A DNA stretch of 64,000 nucleotides from Rosa chinensis (lineage: Eukaryota > Streptophyta > Magnoliopsida > Rosales > Rosaceae): positions 32,470,501-32,534,500 of the forward strand of contig NC_037090.1 in NCBI RefSeq assembly GCF_002994745.2. Reading direction: 5' to 3'. Below, piece after piece: positions 20,435 through 33,459 of the stretch. Each line of letters starts with the position of its first letter. The first letter of the stretch is position 1. The notes under the pieces are model-generated. The model saw only the letters and a program-made list of their open reading frames with translations. It searched no databases and was not told the origin of the DNA. Made by a program: the position numbers and the translations under genes.

Positions 20435-22904
20435 ATGGATGAACAACGCTGTGACTTGAAATACTTGCACTCGGACCAGAGCTTTCTGGGGCTCAGTACT
20501 AGTTCCGATCATCGTCTAGTTGAACCCCCAATAAAAGAAGAAACATTATTCAAAGAGATCAAAGAAGTTGATTTCTTTTCCAATAATAGACTTCCCGATC
20601 AACCGGCGCCTGGTCATGCCGAGGTATTTATTTACGAGTATCTCAGATTTGATATTGATTTGTTTCTTCATTTGCGCGCATTAATTTTGTTTGCTTGATT
20701 CTAATTTGTAACATTGTTGTACTGGTTATTATCACTTTTAAAAACTCCGTTGTACTATATATCTTTCCTGATCAGCTGACCACTCTTCAGCTTCAAGTTG
20801 AGTTACAGCGAGAATACGAAGAGAATCAAAAGCTCAGAACCATGTTGGACCAAATCACCAAAAGCTACAATGGGTTGCAGGCTCAGCTGCGCATGATCAG
20901 ACTTCAAGAGCAGCTGGTATATATACATACTTATATATGGCTTTTAATTACTTTACTCTTGTTATGCATTAGACCGTATTAGTAATATTAGGGTCTGGAA
21001 GTATTGTTCATAGAGTTGGATGTTTTGTCAAAAAAAAAAACAAACTTAACGATTATGGTGTGAAGCAAATTTGTGCAGAAGACAGCATTAATCTTGATCC
21101 GAAGTTATCCTTCCTACATGATGATCAATACCCCAAAAGTAGTTCTCATCACGATCATGATCAAGAACAAGTTCTTGCTGCTACTGATCATGATCAGGTT
21201 CCTTCAAGAAGGGCTAGGGTCTCCGTACGAGCAAGATCGGAAGCTCCCATGGTATGTAGTTTAATTAATGCAACTGAAACAGAAATTTGAAATTTGAAAA
21301 GATTTACTCAAATTTGAGATTGTAAACCCTCTGTCTTCCTGTTTTTTAGTATGTAATTTAACAATCATAATCGTTCATTCTTAAGTTTTCTTTGAAAGCA
21401 TCATTGTTTCTGCAAGATGATTTCAGAGGAATAATTCTTGCAGGAAAAAGAAATGATCGGTTCTGGTTATATCGACTTGCATACCAAAAAGGAGATCGAG
21501 AAATTTGAAACTGATCTCTCTATATCTGACCCATCTGTATCTGGGACTTTTATACGTACTATCCTATATATGACTCCGCCATATTTAGATTTAGTTACAA
21601 AAAATTACTTTTATTCTTTAATTGACAATTATAAACTACAGTTTGAATCTCTATATTACACCAATAAAAAGACAGTAGGCACCAATATTTCATATTGGGA
21701 GTGACCATGGATTTCATAAAAATACATGGCGACTTATACATATTTAGTTACTTTATAGTGATAAAATGTTACTGATCGAGTTGACTCAGTATATATATTG
21801 CTTGAAGTTCATGTTGTAGATTTGCAGAAGGAAAATTGGATAGTGGATACTAGAGTGATTATGACACATGCATTATGATTTGGAGGACAAATAGCTAACT
21901 ATATATTTCCCTCTCTGAGGATAAAGCTATTCTGTATGGTACCTAAATTATGGTTTTCCTTATACGTACAGATTAGAGATGGATGTCAATGGAGGAAATA
22001 CGGTCAAAAGATGGCCAAGGGTAATCCTTGTCCCCGTGCTTACTATCGCTGCACTATGTTCGCTGGATGCCCCGTTCGGAAACAGGTATAATATACACTA
22101 ACGGAAGACCGATCATTCGTTAATACTCAAACTAGTTTATCATCAAAGTATATACATTATGAAAGTTCACTTGTTTTAATTAACATATAGGTGCAAAGAA
22201 TGGCAGAGGACAAGACCATTCTGATAACAACGTATGAAGGTAATCACAACCACCCTCTTCCTGCAGCTGCGATATCTATGGCTAATACCACATCAGCAGC
22301 AGCAGCCATGTTGATATCGGGTTCAACAACCAGCAAGGAAGCTCATCATCATCTAACACACCCTACAGGCTTGTTCTCTTCTCTTCAGCCGCTCTATGGT
22401 TCATCCATGGCCACCTTTTCAACCTCTGCACCATTTCCCACAATCACACTGGACATGACCCGCACCCCTAACCCTAACCCTAATCCCATGCAGTTCATGG
22501 ACAGTAGTGCCACATTTCCTAATCCTTTGCAGGGTAATAGTCATCCGCTTATAGGGCACCCCATGTGTTTGAATTTCCCTCAGCATAATCATGCAGCGCT
22601 AACACCAGCGGCAATGCAACTAGCAGAACAACCCCACGGTTCGATGGTTGAGACAATAACTGCAGCCATTACTTCTGACCCGAAGTTCACTACAGCCCTA
22701 GCTGCTGCCATCTCAAGTAGAATGAATAATGTTGAGAATATTAATGCTGGATTACATGGAAATACCAATGGTATTAGTTCCCTTAACAGTAATGGGAATG
22801 GGGTTGCGCAGCATTATCTGGCTCCCCACAGCTTCCTCAATCCTGTACCACTTTCTCCACCACCTAATCCTGCATGCATGATGCATGGGGTATATATGCA
22901 GTAA
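20435..22904 (+). CDS. WRKY transcription factor, group IIb (five exons)
   Basis: This is a nuclear regulator expected to bind W-box DNA in defence, senescence or nutrient responses. Proposed exons: 20,435-20,623; 20,776-20,916; 21,066-21,251; 21,972-22,085; 22,191-22,904 (about 447 residues). Exon 1 begins [12 protein letters not shown]. Exon 2 is a leucine zipper typical of IIb ([20 protein letters not shown]). Exon 3 ends in [14 protein letters not shown]. Exon 4 holds WRKYGQK and the first zinc ligands (C-X5-C). Exon 5 completes the finger with HNH, 23 residues after the second cysteine, followed by an Ala/Ser-rich region and a Pro/Asn-rich tail. The intron before VQR is the V-type intron of groups IIa/IIb. 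Two oddities stand out. The usual cysteine after VQR is methionine. The obvious acceptor of exon 3 (AG ending 21,078) breaks the frame, so I used the weaker AG ending 21,065. The gene is otherwise intact and probably functional. Confidence 0.85.
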
Positions 22905-23551
22905 AGTGAAGTATTTATCACAAGACGCGATCTTGCTGGTGAGCAGTGACCGTGATAGAATGATTTGTTGGACTAGTAAATGATATGGAGCTCTTAATTA
23001 CTAGCTACATGCCCAATGAGATCAAATTATTGTAAATTTGAAGCAGTTGAATACAAATGTGCACTATATTTCAAAGTTCATAAACATCTTTATGAAAAAT
23101 ATACATTTAATATTAGTGCTACCATTTTTTTTTCTTTTTCTTTTGGAAATAAGTAAATAGTCAATAGATTATCCTATTAGTCTATAAAGTTACGAGATTA
23201 ACATTATTCACTAAACCACATGTCCTCAGATACATGAACAAAATGGTGTGTCAAATTGTAGGGCCGGACCTGTGAATTTAAAGACTTAGTGCGATAATTT
23301 AACTGAGGATTTATGTTCATTGTATAATGACTTAAAAAAAAAAATTAATGGTTATGACAAGATCATTCAACAATGTAAAATTATCCTCAATTGAGAATTT
23401 ATGATTTTTTTTCTTTGCACGTGCCTCTTTTGTAAGGTGATTTTTTTGCTGACTTACTAAAAAGAAAAACGTACTAAAGAAAGGAATGAAAAAAAAACTG
23501 TAACCTACGGAAAAAAAAAAAGGAAAGGGAGATTGATCTACTAAATAAGAC
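22905..23551. other. 3' flank of the WRKY gene and A/T-rich spacer
   Basis: The first 200 bp probably contain the 3' UTR, although no perfect AATAAA was seen. The rest is AT-rich with long A runs and no gene. It ends at the purine-rich target site of the next LINE. Confidence 0.4.
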
Positions 23552-23572
23552 AAAAAAAAAGAAGGAAAGAAA

Positions 23573-26500
23573 CAGACTTTTCAAAAATAATATTAAAAAT
23601 AAAGTTATAAACTTTGACCTAGCCTCCTCTGCTAGGGTTTACTTTCTAGGGTTCTAGAAAGCAAGATCTGATCTACCATGGATATGGAGATACTTAGTTG
23701 GAATTGCCGAGGGATCTGCAATGACATGACAAAGAGGGCGCTGAAGGATTTAATTTCCCATAATCATCCTCAAATTATTTTTCTTTGTGAGACGAAGATC
23801 AACACTCTTGCTGATTTCCGTGAATTGCACCGGGCTGTTGGATTTCCACACTCAAAGGAGGTGTTGAGTGATGGTCTATCAGGAGATTTGGCGATGTCCT
23901 GGAATGATGATGTACAAGCGAAGGTTTTGACTTTCTCTGCACATCACATCGATTTGGAGATCATAGGAGGTCCTGGAGATCCTCGTTGGAGGCTAACGGG
24001 ATTCTATGGGTATGCTAGGACGATAGAAAGGGATCGGTCATGGCAACTGCTAAGGGATTTACGTGATCTCGATTCTCTACCTTGGGCTGTTATTGGGGAT
24101 TTCAATGAAATCCTGAATAATGGAGAAAAGATTGATGGTCTGCTTCGATCGGAACAACAGATGCGTGGATTTCGCGAAGCTCTTGGATATGGTGACCTTC
24201 TTGATTTAGGGTTTCAGGGTGCTATGTCTACATGGTGGAATTCTGACACACAACTCCGGTTAGATCATGCAGTTTGTACACCCTGTTGGTGGGATATTTA
24301 CGGGCATGCACGAGTGCGTCATCTAGCGCCTAGTGATTCTGACCATGTACCGATACTCTTACAAGCCAGCTCTGTTCCTTTGGCCAAAAGACAACGAGTG
24401 CACCGGTTCAAATTCGAAGCTTACTGGCTTCAGCATAATGATTGTGACGAGGTTGTGAAGCAAGCATGGGCGACAGACGTGGCTGGAAGTCCTATGTACT
24501 GTACAACCAAGAAGATTGAATTCACAAGGATACAACTTGATGATTGGCAGAAGAGAACCTTTAGGACTAGGCAACAACAGATGTTGGGGGTGCGTGCTCA
24601 TCTTGAGGAGTTACTAGATGTTCCTGTGTCGGTGGAGGTGCAGAATGAAAAGAAAGAGCTGATGAGCAAGTTGCAGAGGCTTCTTTCACAAGAAGAATCC
24701 TTCTGGAAGCAACGTTCCAAAGTGACATGGTTGAAGGAAGGGGATAGGAACACAAGCTTTTTTCATCGAAAGGCTGCTAATAAAAAGAGGAAAAACTTCA
24801 TTCATGGCCTCTATGACGAGAATGGGAATTGGTGTGATGACAACGCAGGTCTGGAACGAGTTATCTCTACTTATTTTTGAAAGATGTTTACAGCTTCGAA
24901 TATTGATGTTGAGGCAGTGAACGACACTTTAGCAGCAATACAACCATGTGTAACATAGGCAATGAATTTACAATTGTGTGCTAATTATACACAGGAGGAG
25001 GTGAGGACTGCCTTGTTTCAAATGTATCCCACCAAATCCCCAGGACCGGATGGCATGCCTCCGCTCTTTTTTTAGCATTATTGGGACACTACTGGTGCAG
25101 ACATTACTGAAGCAGTTCAGAGTTTTCTCCATTCAGGTCAACTTCTTCGTGAAATTAATTTTACTCATATCTGCTTAATTCCCAAAGTAGATAATCTGGA
25201 AAATATGTTAGATCTGAGGCCTATTGCATTATGCAATGTTATTTACAAGATTTGTTCTAAGGTGATAGCCAACAGATTAAAGCTAATCTTACCTGAGGTG
25301 ATTTCTCCATATCAAAGTGCTTTTGTTCCCGGCAGATTGATTACTGACACTATCCTTGTGGCTAATGAAACTGCTCACTTTGTTCATAATAAGAGGGAGG
25401 GTAATGAAAGTTTTATGGCCTTGAAGTTGGATCTAAGCAAGGCTTATGATCGCATGGAATGGAGTTTTTTGAGAAAAGTTCTAGATAGGTTTGGCTTTGC
25501 TCATTCAGGGATTGATTTGGTGATGCAATGTATTAGTATTGTCCTGTATTCATTCTTAGTCCGTGGAAAGCCTCGGGGGCTTGTGATTCCTAGCAGGGGA
25601 CTGAGACAAGGGGATCCTTTGTCTCCATATTTATTCTTAATTGGAGCAGAAGGTTTCTCTGCTTTATTGCGCCAGAAACAAGAGTTAGGCTTGCTCCAAG
25701 GTATTAAGGTTTGTGATGGAGCCCCTTCTGTAAATCATCTTTTATTCGCTGATGATAGTATGTTATATGCTCAAGCTTCCTTGGAAGATTGTTACCAGAT
25801 TCAAGAAGTTCTTGAAACTTACAGGAGAGCCTCAGGACAATTGGTTAACTTTGACAAAAGTTTAGTGGTATTCAGTAAAAATGTGGACTCTGCTATACAA
25901 GAAGAAATATCCAGTTTGTTGGGAGTAGGAGTAGTTGCCTCCCATGAAAAATACTTGGGATTACCTACTTATGTAGGGAGAATGAAAACTGCAACCTTTC
26001 AGTACATTAAGAAAAATTTGGCTAAGAAGCTATCTAACTGGCAAGGGAAGCTGCTTAGTGGTGCAGGAAAGGACATTTTGATCAGGGTAGTAGCTCAAGC
26101 ATTACCTACCTATGCTATGAGTGTCTTCCAATTGACAAAGAATTTCTGTGAAGATTTGGAACAACTTTGTGCTCAGTTTTGGTGGGGATCTACAATGGAT
26201 AAAAGAAAGATTCATTGGAAAAAAGGGAGTGCTTTGTGTAATCCGAAAGAAGAAGGGGGACTAGGGTTTCGCAGTTTGGCTAGCTTTAATTCGGCGATGC
26301 TTGCTAAACAAGCTTGGAGGGTAATTTCTAACCCTACTTCTCTAGTTGCTCGAATTTTTAAGGCAAAATATTACCCTACAAGCTCATTTTGGTTGGCAGA
26401 CAATCATTCTTTTCCTTCATATTCTTGGAGGAGTATTTTCTCTACAAGGGATCTATTGAAGCAAAGCACATATTGGCAGATTGGTTCTGGGACAGAGGTC

Positions 26501-27844
26501 AATATTTGGAATGATAATTGGTTGCCAAGCTTGCCTAGTGGTAGGCCTCATGAGACTGCAGCAGGTCTTGCTGAAGTGTCTCAGGTTTCTGATTTGCGTA
26601 CTACTAATGGTGATTGGAATTATGATATGATTGTTAGATTGTTTTCTTCAGAAGAAGTGGAGGCCATTTTAAGTGTGCCTCTAAGTTTGAGAAGGGTGGA
26701 TGATAGACTGGTCTGGAAATTGGAAAGAGATGGAAAATATTCAGTTAAAACGGCTTACAGGTTCTCCTTCTCTCATTCTCCTTCTTGTGTACCTTTTGAG
26801 CTATCAGATAACACTGATTTTTGGAAAAAATTGTGGAAAGTGAAGATTCCTAATTCGGCGAAGATTTACATGTGGAAAGTGTGCCATAACATTCTCCCAT
26901 CCATGGAAAGACTCATTTCTAAAAGGGTGGTGTTGGAGTCACAGGTATGTGTTTTGTGTCATAGTGCAGTTGAGACTACACTACATATTACTCGTGGTTG
27001 CTCTTTTACAAGGCAGGCTCTCCAAAGTAAAGGAGTGTTGGCCCAAGTATGTTTAAGTTCTTATGCAATATATTGTGATTTGTTGCATTGGTTAAGTTTA
27101 TGTGTCCATGACCTTTCGTTACTGCATTTGGGGGAATTTATCTATCTATTGTGGGGAATTTGGAAGGAGAGAAATAGCAGAGTTTGGGACAATAAAAGGT
27201 GTCATGCTATTGATGTGCTTCTTAAGTCTACTGCAAGATTGCATGAGTTTCAATTTCATAATACCAGACCAATTACTCAAGCGAGTGGTCGTTCTAGAAT
27301 TGCTCGATGGAAAGCTCCCTCATCTGGCTTGTTGAAAATAAATGTGGATGGTTCTTTTCACCGTGTCTCACGAATGGGAAGTGCTGGGTTTGTGGTTCGT
27401 GATGAATATGGCAATATGGTTGCTGGTGGTGGGCGTCCTTTGTCTGGATTAATTTCGCCAGAACATGCAGAGGTTTTGGCATGTAAGATGGCAATTGAGT
27501 TTGCTTTAGATCAGAATTTGTTACCTGCTGTAATAGAGACTGATTCTGAGATGGTGCAATGACAACTATGTAACTTCGAAGGGCCTAATACTTCCTTGTT
27601 GGGCCGTATCTATGAGGATATGAACTCCCTATTGGCTTCAAATCCCAATTTGCAGATTACTCACACTAGAAGGGATGCCAACAAGGTTGCACACCTAATG
27701 GCTGCGCATGCTAGTTCTCTAGTACATGAGTGTTTTTATTTTTCTCCTCCTTCCTTCTTATTAGCTGCTATTGCAGCTGAACGTTATCATATGTAATTTT
27801 CCAAATTCTCAATAAAGGTTGACCTCTTTTACCTCAAAAAAAAA
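23573..27844 (+). mobile_element. L1-type LINE, 5'-truncated, with target-site duplication
   Basis: The purine-rich string of nine A followed by GAAGGAAAGAAA occurs at 23,552-23,572 and 27,836-27,856. It brackets a plus-strand LINE with endonuclease, reverse transcriptase, zinc-binding and RNase H regions, an AATAAA at 27,811-27,816 and a poly(A) end that merges with the duplication. Only about 105 bp precede the endonuclease, so the first open frame (nucleic-acid-binding ORF1) and most of the 5' UTR are missing, as expected of incomplete reverse transcription. Confidence 0.85.
23678..27796 (+). pseudogene. LINE ORF2: endonuclease, reverse transcriptase, RNase H, with four stops
   Basis: A single frame of 1,373 codons runs without any frameshift and is broken by stops at 24,878, 24,956, 25,073 and 27,560. 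The endonuclease (about residues 1-230) begins with ILSWNCRGI and has IGDFNEIL and a SDHVPI-type catalytic end. Reverse transcriptase follows (about 440-770) with SPGPDG, LDLSKAYDRMEW, GLRQGDPLSPYLF and FADD at about residue 690. A zinc-binding region with CVLCHSAVETTLHITRGC comes next. The RNase H end has VDGS, the glutamate of AEVLA, ETDS and RRDAN, so its four acidic positions are kept. The stops follow the pattern of single transitions (for example TAG where FFQHYW is expected). It cannot make full-length protein now. Confidence 0.9.
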
Positions 27845-27929
27845 GAAGGAAAGAAAGATCTAGTAAATATGACAAAAAAAAGGAAAGAAAGATGGACCTA
27901 CCAAAAACACATGACGTACTAAAAAAACC

Positions 27930-28824
27930 TATGCTTCGCAAGAATCATCATTTATTAGACAACACGAGCATTGTTGTTTGATGCCCATATGCCTACGAAT
28001 CTGTGAGGTGAAGCAGTTCAGACCACCTCACATCGTATTATTTGTCTCCCTTCCAGTGTCCTTCAGGGTCGTATTCCATTTGAAGTCATGTCTACCCATG
28101 TCACTATCCCATCATTTCATAAGCTTTCAGCCGATGTCTTTGGATCTATTGCCTCTGTCCACATACCAAAAAATTAGAGGTCAAAGTTGGATGTCTGGGC
28201 TCTCAAGTGTGTCTTTGTGGATTATGACTCTCATTAGGAGGGCTATAAGTGCTATCACCTACCTACATGAAGTTCTACGTCACCATGGATGTGGCTTTCA
28301 TTGATGACATGTGTTATTTTTCCCCAAACCAACACTTCTCTTCATGTGGAGAATGAATATTTTGAAGAGATGTTTGTTGATGGAGGAAGGAATGGATGCA
28401 TTAGAGAAGAACCACAAATGGGATCTTGTGTCACTTCCACGTGGTAAGATAACAAATGTAGACGTATTTACACTATGAAACATAATATAGATGGCACATT
28501 GAGTAGATATAAGGCAAGGTTGGTGGGTAAGGAATTCACCAGAAGTATGAGATTGACTACGATGAGATATTTGCTCCAATGGCCAAGACGAACACTATTC
28601 GAGTGTTATTATCCTTAGCAACTAATTTGAACTGACCACTCTGTCAATTTGATGTCAAGAATGCATTTCTTTATAGAGAGTTAACTGAGGAAGTATACAT
28701 GAATCTTCCTCTTGGATATACAGTTGATGGACTTGGTGATGTTGTATGTAGACTATAGAAGTCACTATATGGAATGAAACAATCTCCCAGTGCATGATTT
28801 GGCAAATTCACTCAATCCATAAGA
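27930..28824 (+). pseudogene. Ty1/copia relic, integrase end to reverse transcriptase (left part)
   Basis: The plus strand reads integrase C-terminal text (VLQGRIPFEVMSTH, SFHKLSADVFGS) and then reverse transcriptase text (QFDVKNAFLYREL, EVYMNLPLGYT, KSLYGMKQSP). Many in-frame stops occur where the family has Q, W or R. It is related to the fragment at 1,228-1,662. It breaks off at 28,829 at an LTR-like insertion and continues in the matching codon phase at 36,138. Confidence 0.8.
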
Positions 28825-31351
28825 TGTTTTGTGGTGACCTGAGAGAGGGGTCCCACAGCGCTGCGACCCTGAGCCAATGAGAAACTGACACATCACGAAT
28901 GATATCCCGATAACTCATCAACCCGAAATCGCAAAGCCTTTTGGATTTAGATTGTTGGTTTACAAAACATTTTCTTGGACAAATCATTCTAGCAACCGAA
29001 CAACGTATTTTCAAAAGCAGAATTTAAAATGGGCTAAAGGATTTGGGCTTACAATCGGAGCCCAATTTGGAAAATAACATATCACTAAGTAAATACAAGT
29101 ATGAGAGACGCGCCCCAGAGTTACGGGTCTCCCGAAATTTTGTAAATAAGCGAGTAGTCAATAAATAAATAAATCAGTAAGAGAGTAAATAAATAAGGGA
29201 CTTCAAAACCCAGTAAAGAACGAAGATCTTAATTTAATAAAGTCAAAGAGAAATACGCCAAGCAGGGCCATGTGCCTACCCTGTACGCTCCCTGACCACA
29301 TGCTCGAAACCTGCACACTATTGTAGGGGTGAGCTTTTGTCCTCGCATGCCCAGTAAGGGCCGACCCAACCATGCTAGGTTTGAAAAGTAATATACTTGA
29401 AAATATTTACTACATAATATTGTGCACATTTATCGAAAATACTTTAAAAGAGGAAACCACAAACATTTATTCTTTTTTATAAAACATATGCAGCATGCTT
29501 CACACAACTTGGAGCTCCGAGATACTTACCTACCGGCTATTCTAAAACAATGGGTGACCTGTCTGGTTCGTCATCCTTCGAGAACCGACTAACTACTCTG
29601 TAGTGCTTATGACTACAAGTAGCGAAAGTATCTATTTCCTGGCCCTGAGTGTCTTATGACTGGTTCATCGTCGGTACTTACCTTTTCCTAGATAAAAATA
29701 GGAGCACAGCCCCCTCCGAAGGTTCACGATTATCGATACCGTGAGATCCCTAGGAATCAACGCATGTAGGTCCCATTCACTTTCAGGTCACAAGTACAAA
29801 TATACAATGGGTACAATATCTCAACATGCAAGTCTAGCCTCTGTTTTCACAATCAACAATTATCAGTTATGAAAACACAGATATCACGAGTCATTGACTA
29901 ATGAACAACCAAAAACGTACTTGCAGGCAACATACTATATTACTATAGCATTCCACGTATATCAAAAAGCCTCTAACAAGGAAGGGACAACTCACCCTAC
30001 TTGGATATGGAGTGCTCGTCCACATTCGGGTTTGTTCCCTACTTTTGATCATTTGTCCAAATCCAAATGCACATGCTTGAGTCCTTTATAATAAAAATCG
30101 AATCAATGAGTAACTTAACATCATTATAACTCAACTAACCTAGCAACCAAAACATTTACTTAATTTCCTTGAAGTCTATCAGATTATCCTTCAATCGAAC
30201 AATGATCTAAAACTTTTACTTGTAGGAATTGGTTTTAGTAAATCAAGTCTATTACCCATTCCCAAACAATCCAAATGATGTAACATTTGATCATTTGGGA
30301 TATGGTGATCAAACTTAACACAAGTGTCCCTTAAATATAGTTCGGTTCAATTTCAATTGATTTTCCTTTGTTTAGCATTCATTCAATAAAAATGAAAATA
30401 AAACAAAGGATAATTCACCATTCTCAAATGATTATGTTTACTATGTTCATTTTGAGATATGATACCACTTGAGTACTTCCATTTGTAAAATGTTTCATGA
30501 ACTTTAATCCAATGTCCTAATTTAACTCAATCAAATAAAATCCACCATTTTCACTTCCGAATCCCACTCAACATTGATAACTACTCAACCTCCTCATTTT
30601 CTTTCACAACAACTATTTACTTTACAATATGACAATTCAAACTTGGTCATCATTTTAACTAACAACACTAATCTTTTTCTTCACATATTTAACCATTTCA
30701 TGCTTGTCCACATTTAAGCTAAATTCACAACAATCGATCACTCAAAGGAGCATTAACCATTCAAGCAGCATACCAACTTTTCATTCCATTCGATAACAAC
30801 TACTAGAATTTTACAATCACCACACCAAAACCAGTAGTCTGGCAGGGACCAACACTTACCATTCTTTTTTTCACGATTGGAAGTTCATTCATCGTGACTG
30901 CATTCCACACCCATCAACCATTTGTATCCCTAGCAAACAAAATACCATCAATAAACAACCCTCAACCAATCTTTCATCCAAAATAGAGTTCGGAAATCCT
31001 TACCAATCTCCAATACCAGTTAGGCTGAACCAACAGTTTCTCCCTCCTCCAAAATCACCAAAATGCAGATTCCATAATCCTCACAGGTTTCAAATTAAGG
31101 AATAGAGTTAGGGTTTTCAATCTAGATCAAACCAGAAGCCTCAACTAAGGAGAAGGGATAAAATCCAGCTTACCAGATGAAAAGAGTAAGCCGATGGCAC
31201 CCATGGCGGCTCTCGGTGGCTCACACACAAGTGGTGGCGCGTGTGGCAACGTTTTTCGGAATTAGGGGTCAGAACTAGGGGGGCTTTGGTTGAAGGAGAG
31301 ACACTGACTCCATTTTAGGGAGTTTTTGGAGCTCCTTTTTGATTGTAGCCT

Positions 31352-31852
31352 TGTTAATGTTTGGATCCGTTGGGGATCTAATTAACGATAAGTAAGAGAT
31401 AGAGAGAGAGAGTGACACGAGGCGTATAGTGGTTCGCCTCCGCATGAGCGGGAGACTACGTCCACTTGAAAGCTATACTAGTGTGTCGAGCCTTGCGGCC
31501 TAACAAGATTACAAGAGATGTAATCAATGTGTTGAGTTGTGGGAGGAGGCATTCCTTTTATAGATGAAGGAATGCTTCTCATTTACTTGTTCTTCGATGT
31601 GGGACAAGCAAAGCTACTATTCTAGTCTATTTAACATGTAGAAAGCTATGTTATGGGGGCATCTTGGCAAGGGCGGAAAGGTGGCTTCCCGGTGGCGGAT
31701 TTGCGACTTCCGGATACCGCCGCGTAGCCTGAACATAGGGCTACACGATGCATGTCTCGGTTGGGCCTCACCATGGCTTGTGGGTGTCTCAAAGAGGGTG
31801 TTACTTATGCTTGGTGATGTAGAGAACTAGCTTGCTAGTGTAGGTATGAACA
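31352..31852 (-). repeat. 3' LTR (left) of the young non-autonomous element
   Basis: It starts TGTTAATGTTTGG and ends GGTATGAACA. It contains an (AG)n run near 31,400. Its sequence appears the same as 34,774-35,274. Confidence 0.9.
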
Positions 31853-33459
31853 AGTCCCCGAAGTCCCCGAGTAAGAGTAGCTTCTTGGTTGGGGAGTTCA
31901 AATCATGAAGTCATCAAGCATAAGTAATATCCGAGAGGCGCACGGCCCCTACAAGTCCCCGAGCTCCGCAAGCAAGAAGGGACTCGCCATCCTGTATCAC
32001 AAAAGACAAAAATTCGTATATGTAGTTACATCGGAGGTGCACTAATGTATGAAGTGCATGAGATAATGGGGCGTCGCCCTGCCGCATGGCGGTAGGTCGT
32101 AGACCATATACTCGTGGAGCCCGGAGGCTAGACCATACGTAAGAAAACGTGAAAAAATGTGGTGCCCGGAGGCTAGACCATATGTATGAAGCATTGTGAA
32201 CCGAGAGCGTAACTAAAGCATGTTGGATAAGTGGAGCGAGTTAGGTGTTCGAGCAAGTTGGGTGTAGGCGCTATATGAGCGAGCGGGGCGTAGCCCAAGC
32301 GAGTCGCGGCCATGCTTTGATACCCAAGCGAGTCATAACCGTTTCGCAAGCATTTATCCGAGCATGTTTAATTGAGCGATAAGTGTCACAAGGTTCTAGA
32401 TGAATGTCACATGAAAGTGATTTTAAGCATGTATGTGTGTAGCATGTACTTGTAGGAAAGTTGCTAATAACATGTTGCAGGCATGCTTAAGGGTTATAGA
32501 GACATGTATAGTCATGGCATCGGCGGTAGCTCAAATTGTAAGAGCGTAAAGATAAGAGGAAGGCACTTATCTTATGCCGATTTGAAGCGAGTTGGAGTTG
32601 GAAATGATCTAAGTACACAAATCATGTTGGAGTTGTCCAAGCATGACGCTCCATTGCTCCGGTGAAGTTCCTTAGTAGAAGGCTAATGATCTCGTTGATT
32701 GAAACGGTGCTTGTGCCTCGTCAACATTAAGATAAGGTAAATGATTAGCACTTTTGTCCATATGATGAACCGATCATATGTGATTGAATATGTGCAACGC
32801 AGAATTAGCGTACACATATTTGAGAATGTCATGGTGGCGATCATAGTGATATTATTGTTTCACATATATGCATGGCATTTAGTACATGGACATGTGCCGT
32901 GAGCTAATGCCATATCTCTAGAATGCTAGAATTGAAACGATACTGCCGCATGACCAAGTATTGGTCAAAAAGTGTGCTAATGCCTAGTATATATTAATGG
33001 ATGACAGAAGCATAATTGAGACAAGAAAGTTGGGCGTAGCATGTGATCTTGCAGGCTTTGATTATTACAAGCATGTAGGCATATACCCATAGCTACATAA
33101 TGTGAATGCAATTGGATATGCATTTGTCATGGTCTCATGGACTTATCAGGGCACTAGCATGCTTAACAGATGGCATGTGCTTATAATATGTAGAGTTGTG
33201 GACATATGTATGCCATCATGAGCTGCCGACTTTTAAATGCATGGCATGTGTATGCTTTTGCAGCAATGAGAATATAATATATATATGCTTGGTCATGGAC
33301 GTGTAGCAAAGTGATGAGAATATATTATACCATATATGCCTTGGATGATTATAATAGACATATACATGCCTTCGCAATTTAGCTTTGCAGCACCGAAAGA
33401 ACAACTTATCTGTTTTCCAGCTTTTCAGAAAGAAAGTGCTGAGCTCCATCTCCGATCGA

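Noticed and set aside
21073..21264. Alternative frame over WRKY exon 3
   Set aside because: The other frame ends in the conserved [14 protein letters not shown] leading to the WRKY domain, so this one is a shadow, although the simple splice site would enter it.
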